Shown in pieces: positions 59,863-64,000 of a stretch of DNA of 64,000 nucleotides; positions within the stretch are counted from its first letter, which is position 1, and each line of letters opens with the position of its first letter. The stretch is from contig NZXU01000111.1 of the NCBI GenBank assembly GCA_002698425.1, forward strand, positions 46,100-110,099, read 5' to 3'. Both the position numbers and the translations under genes were made by a program. The stretch is from Ahrensia sp. (GTDB lineage Bacteria; Pseudomonadota; Alphaproteobacteria; Rhizobiales; Rhizobiaceae). The notes beneath the pieces are model-generated. The model made no database searches. It saw only the letters and a list, made by a program, of their open reading frames with translations, and was not told the DNA's origin.

Positions 59863-60917
59863 TCGCCCGGACGCCAGTCGTCCTTGTCGAGGCACCGCTC
59901 GACAGGGCCGAAACAGTCATCGGCGATTTCGCGTTCCAGCGCGCGGCCCATCGCCTGCAAGTCACGGTCAGAACCGGCGATCTTCTCGACTGATGCGACC
60001 GCCAGATCGGTGGCGACATAATCCGGCTTGTGGCCCAAATTCGAGATCCAGAGCAGTTCGGCGTTGGGCAGGTCGCGCTCCAGCCCGATCGAATGGATGC
60101 GCGGCAGGACGATGGCGTCCCGGTTGCCGGTGATGATCACGGCCGGCGTCCGGATTTCGGAATAAAGCGGGGAAACGCGCGTCACATAGTCGAAGAGCCG
60201 TTCGACATCGACGGCATTGGCGCGGAAGTGCCAAGGCCGCAGCACGAGCGCGACGCCGGTGCGGTCGACATAATCCTCGGCCGGTTTGTTCGGCGTGAAC
60301 ACGCCTTCCGTTCCCGGCCCGATGCGCAGCAGCCCGAAGGGCAGGGCCAGTGTCTCGGAGAAGATCCGGCCGATGACCGGCATCGGCGTCAGATTGTAGT
60401 ACCAGTCGATGCCGCCCGGCCATGGATGGCTGACGGGGGCAAGGAAGACGGTGCCGACCACCTTCTCCGAATGATTGAGTGCGAATGAAGCGGCTATGGC
60501 GCCGCCGAAGGAATGGCCGACGACGATAGCCTTGTCGATGCCGAGCCGGTTCATCAATGCGGCGACGGTCGCGGCTTGGCCGTCGGGGAGTTCGTTTGTT
60601 TTCGGGCCGCGCGACGACCAACCGTGGCCCGGGCGATCGACGAAGAGGAGGTCGGCCCGTCCGGAGAGCTTTTCCTGAAAGGCAATACGCTGATCGTTCA
60701 GATTGCCGCTGGCGCCGTGCAGAAAGACGACCGGCGGCAGGTCGGCGGCCTCTCCGGCCCGGTCGAGGACGTAATGCAGCCGCGTTCCGTTGGCGGTGGC
60801 GAATTCGCCGACCGCCGGATTGCGCCGCTCGATATGCCAGACGCCGATACGGGTGACGGCGGCGAAAACAAGCAGGACAGCCGCGAGCAGCAGGAGGGCT
60901 GCATAGACGAAATTCAT
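59829..60917 (-). CDS. Alpha/beta hydrolase with N-terminal membrane anchor
   Basis: A 362-residue protein with one N-terminal hydrophobic helix (YAALLLLAAVLLVFAAV) and an alpha/beta hydrolase domain from about 40. Oxyanion loop FLHGASGNLND, nucleophile Ser136 in VVGHSFGGA, acid in IITGNRDAIV, and His in SNLGHKPDY. The active site is probably on the periplasmic side if the helix is an anchor. Substrate is unknown. The start at 60917 avoids a TTG further upstream that would overlap the TPR gene. Confidence 0.85.
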   Translation of the reverse strand: MNFVYAALLLLAAVLLVFAAVTRIGVWHIERRNPAVGEFATANGTRLHYVLDRAGEAADLPPVVFLHGASGNLNDQRIAFQEKLSGRADLLFVDRPGHGWSSRGPKTNELPDGQAATVAALMNRLGIDKAIVVGHSFGGAIAASFALNHSEKVVGTVFLAPVSHPWPGGIDWYYNLTPMPVIGRIFSETLALPFGLLRIGPGTEGVFTPNKPAEDYVDRTGVALVLRPWHFRANAVDVERLFDYVTRVSPLYSEIRTPAVIITGNRDAIVLPRIHSIGLERDLPNAELLWISNLGHKPDYVATDLAVASVEKIAGSDRDLQAMGRALEREIADDCFGPVERCLDKDDWRPGDQMPESPSEPI

Positions 60918-60942
60918 CGGAAAGGACTTTCGGAGGAGGTGG

Positions 60943-61611
60943 CTAGACGGGATCGGCGGCAAGCTCGTCAGACAAGCGAATCACCGCTTCCTGCGCCGAC
61001 CCCATGGCGGGATAGACGTCCAGCGCGCGCATCCATGCCTTGAGGGCGGCTTCCTTGCGGCCGGTGCGCTCGAGGATCGTCGCCAGGCCGGCCAGCGCGC
61101 CGAAATGCCGGGGTTCGAGTTCCAGCACCTTTTCGATGTCGGTCATCGACTTGGCGAAATTGTCCATCGAGTAATGCAGCGTGGCGCGGCGGTTCCAGCC
61201 CTCGGCGAAACCGGGCGCGCGCGTGACAACCTGGTCGAGATAGTCGAGCGCGACATTATATTTCTTTTCGTCGAAGGCATCATTGGCCCAGCCCAGCATC
61301 AGGTCGACCGTGGCGCTGCCGGAGCGGAACCATTCCGACCAGATGCCGTCGGCGACGGTTTTCGCGTAACGCGGGTCGCGGGCCTTTTTCAGCTTGTCGA
61401 AGAGTTCGTCGATCCGAGTCTTTTCGGTCTCGGCCTGGAGCGGCACATCGTCATAGACGGGAGGCTGGGGCGTGAGGTTCTCCTCGGGAACCGGCAGCGG
61501 CTCCTCAAGGCCGGGTTCCTCGAATTCCTGGGCCTGTTCCTGGGCGCGGAGCGCCGGCATTGTGAGCGCCAGAATGGAGGCGAGGGCGGTTAAACGCAAA
61601 AAGGTTCGCAT
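60943..61611 (-). CDS. Exported TPR-repeat protein
   Basis: A 222-residue protein: signal peptide (LTALASILALTMPALRA), an acidic Pro/Glu linker, then about three tetratricopeptide repeats from about 100 (VDLMLGWANDAFDEKKYNVAL, AEGWNRRATLHYSMDNFAKS, FGALAGLATILERTGRKEAAL). TPRs bind partner proteins; none is known here. This gene sits in the conserved block with rpmJ and purKE. A second in-frame ATG at 61635 would add eight residues; a perfect stem (GCGGGATA/TATCCCGC) lies between the two starts. Confidence 0.88.
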   Translation of the reverse strand: MRTFLRLTALASILALTMPALRAQEQAQEFEEPGLEEPLPVPEENLTPQPPVYDDVPLQAETEKTRIDELFDKLKKARDPRYAKTVADGIWSEWFRSGSATVDLMLGWANDAFDEKKYNVALDYLDQVVTRAPGFAEGWNRRATLHYSMDNFAKSMTDIEKVLELEPRHFGALAGLATILERTGRKEAALKAWMRALDVYPAMGSAQEAVIRLSDELAADPV

Positions 61612-61632
61612 GCGGGATAAACTATATCCCGC
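61612..61632 (-). promoter_or_regulatory. Hairpin at the translation start of the TPR gene
   Basis: GCGGGATA/TATCCCGC with a five-base loop directly before the ATG at 61611. It may control initiation or mark the true start. Confidence 0.4.
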
Positions 61633-61690
61633 CATGCAAACGTCAAAGGCAAAAATGCGTGAGGCGCGACCGCGTGGCGGTCATGGGCGA

Positions 61691-61816
61691 TCAGCCCTGG
61701 CGTGCCTTGTAACGCGGGTTCTGCTTGTTGATGATGTAGACGCGGCCTTTGCGGCGGACGAGCCGGTTGTTGCGGTCGCGGGATTTCAGCGCCTTGAGCG
61801 AGTTCTTGATCTTCAT
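61691..61816 (-). CDS. rpmJ: 50S ribosomal protein L36
   Basis: A 41-residue basic protein, [20 protein letters not shown] then [21 protein letters not shown]. This is the long, cysteine-poor L36 form (the zinc cysteines of the 37-residue type are absent), usual in alphaproteobacteria. Its place beside purKE is typical of Rhizobiales. Confidence 0.96.
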   Translation of the reverse strand: MKIKNSLKALKSRDRNNRLVRRKGRVYIINKQNPRYKARQG

Positions 61817-61850
61817 TTTGTCGCCTATGGTGCCCTTCGCGGGCTCAAAT

Positions 61851-61871
61851 AAAAACGCGCCGGAAGGCGCG
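61851..61871 (-). terminator. Intrinsic terminator of purEK
   Basis: Stem CGCGCC/GGCGCG with loop GGAA on the plus strand; read on the minus strand it is followed by TTTTT. It lies 44 bases beyond the purK stop. Confidence 0.85.
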
Positions 61872-61914
61872 CAAAACCAGTGGAGCGGTGGATAACCGCA
61901 ATCGCCGGTGAATG

Positions 61915-62997
61915 TCAACCGATCCGGGCGCCGAGACGCGTGAAATGCCCCATTTTGCGCCCGGTGCGGCTTTCCTTCTTGCCGTAATCGTGGGCAAGCA
62001 CGCCTGCTTCTGCGGCAAGCGCCGGGATGCGGGCGATATCGCCGCCAATCAGATTGTGCATGACGCAGTCGCTGTGGCGGTTGCCGTCTGCGAGCGGCCA
62101 GCCCGCAATGGCCCGGATATGCTGCTCGAATTGCGAAACGATACAGGCGGCTTCCGTCCAGTGGCCTGAATTGTGGACGCGCGGCGCGAATTCATTGGCG
62201 CGCAGGCTGCCGTCTTCCATGACGAAGAATTCCAGCCCGAGCACGCCGACATAGGAGAGCGCGCCAGCGAGCTTGCCTGCCGCGGTCTTCGCCGCCGCCT
62301 CGACAGAGGGGTCGACGCCGCTCGGCAGGGTCGAGGTGGCGAGGATGCCGTCCTCATGTACGTTCCTGGGCGGGTCGTAGCAGACGACCGCGCCGTCGGT
62401 GCCGCGCGCCGCGATGACCGAGATCTCGGCGGCGAAGGGCGCGAATTCCTCTAGAATGACCGGCACGTTGCCGAGGCTTGCCAGCGCGTCTTCCGGCCTC
62501 GGGTCGGTTGCATCGCCGCGGAAACGGATCTGGCCCTTGCCGTCATAGCCGAGGCGGCGGGTCTTCAGGATGCCCTTGCCGCCGAATTCCGCGAGCGCCG
62601 CGGCGAGTTCGCCGGCATCGGCGATATTGCGGAAGGCGACGGTGGCGATGCCGTTGTCATTGAGGAAGGTCTTTTCCGAGAGCCTGTCCTGGGCGATCTC
62701 CAGGGCGAGCGCGCCGGGGCGCAGATCGGCGACGGTGCCGAGCCAGCGCGCGGCATCGAGATCGATATTCTCGAATTCATAGGTGACGACGTCGCAGCGA
62801 TCGGCGAGCTGGCGCAGGGCGGAGACATCGTCATAGGCGGCGGCAATCTGCTCGTTGCAGACCTGCGCGGCCGGGCAATCCTTCTGCGGTTCGAGGACGC
62901 AGGTCCTGAAACCGAGGCGGGCGGCGGCCATTGCGAGCATCCGCCCCAATTGCCCACCGCCGATAATGCCGATCGTGGCGCCGCGGCGGAGCGTCAT
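61915..62997 (-). CDS. purK: N5-carboxyaminoimidazole ribonucleotide synthase
   Basis: A 360-residue ATP-grasp enzyme that carboxylates AIR at N5 in purine synthesis. N-terminal [21 protein letters not shown], the ATP-binding glycine loop [13 protein letters not shown], and the C-terminal [14 protein letters not shown] are all present. The start codon overlaps the purE stop by four bases, so the pair is translationally coupled. Confidence 0.97.
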   Translation of the reverse strand: MTLRRGATIGIIGGGQLGRMLAMAAARLGFRTCVLEPQKDCPAAQVCNEQIAAAYDDVSALRQLADRCDVVTYEFENIDLDAARWLGTVADLRPGALALEIAQDRLSEKTFLNDNGIATVAFRNIADAGELAAALAEFGGKGILKTRRLGYDGKGQIRFRGDATDPRPEDALASLGNVPVILEEFAPFAAEISVIAARGTDGAVVCYDPPRNVHEDGILATSTLPSGVDPSVEAAAKTAAGKLAGALSYVGVLGLEFFVMEDGSLRANEFAPRVHNSGHWTEAACIVSQFEQHIRAIAGWPLADGNRHSDCVMHNLIGGDIARIPALAAEAGVLAHDYGKKESRTGRKMGHFTRLGARIG

Positions 62998-63491
62998 TTG
63001 CCGCCATCCTCGTCGGAGGGCGTCGCAGCGACGGCGGCGGTGCGGTCGGCGCGCCAGGCAGCAAGGCGGCTCGCAAGCGCCTCGTCCTGGAGCGCCAGGA
63101 TCGATGCGGCCATCAGGCCGGCATTGGTCGCGCCGGCATTGCCGATGGCAAGCGTGCCGACCGGAACGCCGGCCGGCATCTGGACGATCGACAGGAGCGA
63201 ATCCTGCCCGGAGAGCGCCTTCGACTGGACGGGCACGCCGAGGACCGGAAGCGTCGTCAGCGCCGCGACCATGCCGGGCAGATGCGCCGCGCCGCCGGCA
63301 CCCGCGATGATCACGGAAAATCCCTCGTCGCTGGCCGATTTTGCGAAATCGTACATGCGGTCGGGCGTGCGATGCGCGGAAACGATGCGCGCTTCGTGTG
63401 CGACGCCGAGCGTCTCGAGGATTTCGGCTGCGTGGCGCATGGTGGGCCAGTCCGACTGGCTGCCCATGATGATGGCGACTTTGGCAGACAT
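62994..63491 (-). CDS. purE: N5-carboxyaminoimidazole ribonucleotide mutase
   Basis: A 165-residue mutase that moves the carboxyl group of N5-CAIR to carbon. [14 protein letters not shown] binds substrate, [12 protein letters not shown] carries the catalytic His, and [19 protein letters not shown] follows. First gene of purEK. The C-terminus is slightly extended and acidic. Confidence 0.97.
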   Translation of the reverse strand: MSAKVAIIMGSQSDWPTMRHAAEILETLGVAHEARIVSAHRTPDRMYDFAKSASDEGFSVIIAGAGGAAHLPGMVAALTTLPVLGVPVQSKALSGQDSLLSIVQMPAGVPVGTLAIGNAGATNAGLMAASILALQDEALASRLAAWRADRTAAVAATPSDEDGGK

Positions 63492-63503
63492 GGTCCGTTC
63501 CGG

Positions 63504-63707
63504 TCAGGCTATGATATCGGGGATGATCTGGTCTTCAAGCTTCTGGAGCTTGTCCTTGATGGCCAGCTTCTTCTTTTTCATGCGCTGGATCTGCATCATG
63601 TTGCAACCGACCGCGGTCATCGCGTCGATCGCCGCATCGTAATCGGCATGTTCCATTTTCAGCCGCGCGAATTGCAGCCGCAGATCGGCTTGATCCTGCT
63701 CAGACAT
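63504..63707 (-). CDS. YdcH/DUF465 family protein
   Basis: A 67-residue coiled-coil protein. The DUF465 mark is the cluster of lysines and leucines near the C-terminus, QRMKKKKLAIKDKLQKLEDQI, after LRLQFARLKMEHADYDAAID. Function is unknown. It lies 12 bases before purE on the same strand and may be co-transcribed with it. A second DUF465 gene starts divergently at 63891. The start at 63707 removes a non-conserved extension. Confidence 0.9.
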   Translation of the reverse strand: MSEQDQADLRLQFARLKMEHADYDAAIDAMTAVGCNMMQIQRMKKKKLAIKDKLQKLEDQIIPDIIA

Positions 63708-63890
63708 GGCACATCCTTCTTGTATTCTTGCGGCCTGCCATTCGCCATGTTCCATCGGTTACGATCGGTTCACTCTTTGCAATAATTCTTCACCAATTTC
63801 CACAGGCTGATGTTCGACAGAAACCGGATTTCGTGCCACCATTCCTCTTCCGTCCCGTGGCGGACGGACAACATGGAAGGAGGCTTTCTC

Positions 63891-64000
63891 ATGTCCCTTG
63901 AAGCTCATCTTGAGTCTCTCATGCGCAAGCACGGGAATTTGGAAACTGAAATCACCCAGATCTTGTCCCGCCCCGTGCCCGATCAAGTCGAGCTAACCCA
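63891..64000 (+). CDS. YdcH/DUF465 family protein (partial, cut by window end)
   Basis: The first 36 codons of a second DUF465 gene: MSLEAHLESLMRKHGNLETE followed by an acidic/polar stretch ending DQVELT. GGAAGGAGG lies seven to fifteen bases before the ATG, a near-perfect ribosome-binding site that suggests strong expression. The C-terminal lysine-rich part lies outside the window. It is divergent from its paralogue, sharing a 183-base promoter region. Confidence 0.85.
   Translation, partial: MSLEAHLESLMRKHGNLETEITQILSRPVPDQVELT

Overview
The window is a GC-rich, gene-dense chromosomal segment of an alphaproteobacterium. It is most likely a member of the Hyphomicrobiales (Rhizobiales), on the Rhizobiaceae/Phyllobacteriaceae/Brucellaceae side. 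This rests on lineage-typical genes: CpdR, GapR, a Brucella Omp10-like lipoprotein, homospermidine synthase, DUF1036, DUF1244 and DUF459 proteins, and the pyk - TPR - rpmJ - purKE neighbourhood. Two RirA-type iron boxes, a ROSE-type RNA thermometer and an anti-Shine-Dalgarno small RNA point the same way. I see no prophage, plasmid functions, transposase or CRISPR array.

Layout. 0-5 kb: an unassigned leader, two glycosyltransferases (GT90 and GT4), succinate-semialdehyde dehydrogenase, and a siderophore-interacting FAD reductase facing it. 5-9.5 kb: tRNA-Val(GAC), cpdR, an N-formylglutamate amidohydrolase, a candidate antisense-oriented sRNA, hisN, an alpha/beta hydrolase and a small His-rich secreted protein. 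9.5-13.1 kb: a heat-shock gene (hsp20) behind an RpoH-like promoter and a ROSE thermometer, then a four-gene bufferin operon (bufA-bufB-bufC-doxX) that probably makes a copper-binding modified peptide. 13-22.6 kb: threonine aldolase, TrmO, gltB-ybjQ-gltD (glutamate synthase), a two-TM protein behind an FNR/FixK-type promoter, and gapR.

22.6-32.6 kb is a self-contained heme-iron island. One arm (minus strand) carries the TonB-dependent receptor, a periplasmic protein of unknown role, exbB, two exbD and tonB, with an IsdG/HmuQ-like heme monooxygenase beyond. The divergent arm (plus strand) carries hmuP-hmuS-hmuT-hmuU-hmuV. The intergenic region holds two perfect TGA-N9-TCA iron-responsive boxes. 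Together these genes take heme across both membranes, energise the outer-membrane step, and degrade heme.

32.6-46 kb is mostly housekeeping: a Kef-type antiporter, an M15-like peptidase, a sigma-54 response regulator, PepF, a DUF3445 heme protein, PabB and a PabC-like lyase (folate), IlvD and homospermidine synthase. 46-53 kb: Omp10-like lipoprotein, a 5'-nucleotidase fused to a LysM domain, ferrochelatase, QmcA/NfeD, then a 364-bp element with perfect 28-bp terminal inverted repeats and a string of internal palindromes between two convergent genes, a single-domain response regulator, and KdsD. 53-64 kb: an outer-membrane barrel, a lytic transglycosylase, a DUF459 pseudo-SGNH protein, DUF1244, DUF1036, pyruvate kinase, an alpha/beta hydrolase, a TPR protein, rpmJ, purK, purE, and two divergent YdcH-family (DUF465) genes, the last cut by the window edge.

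The least explained items are the palindrome-array element (51391-51754), the candidate sRNA (about 6957-7040), the Asp/Asn pair of ExbD proteins, and the FNR-like promoter of the small membrane protein.
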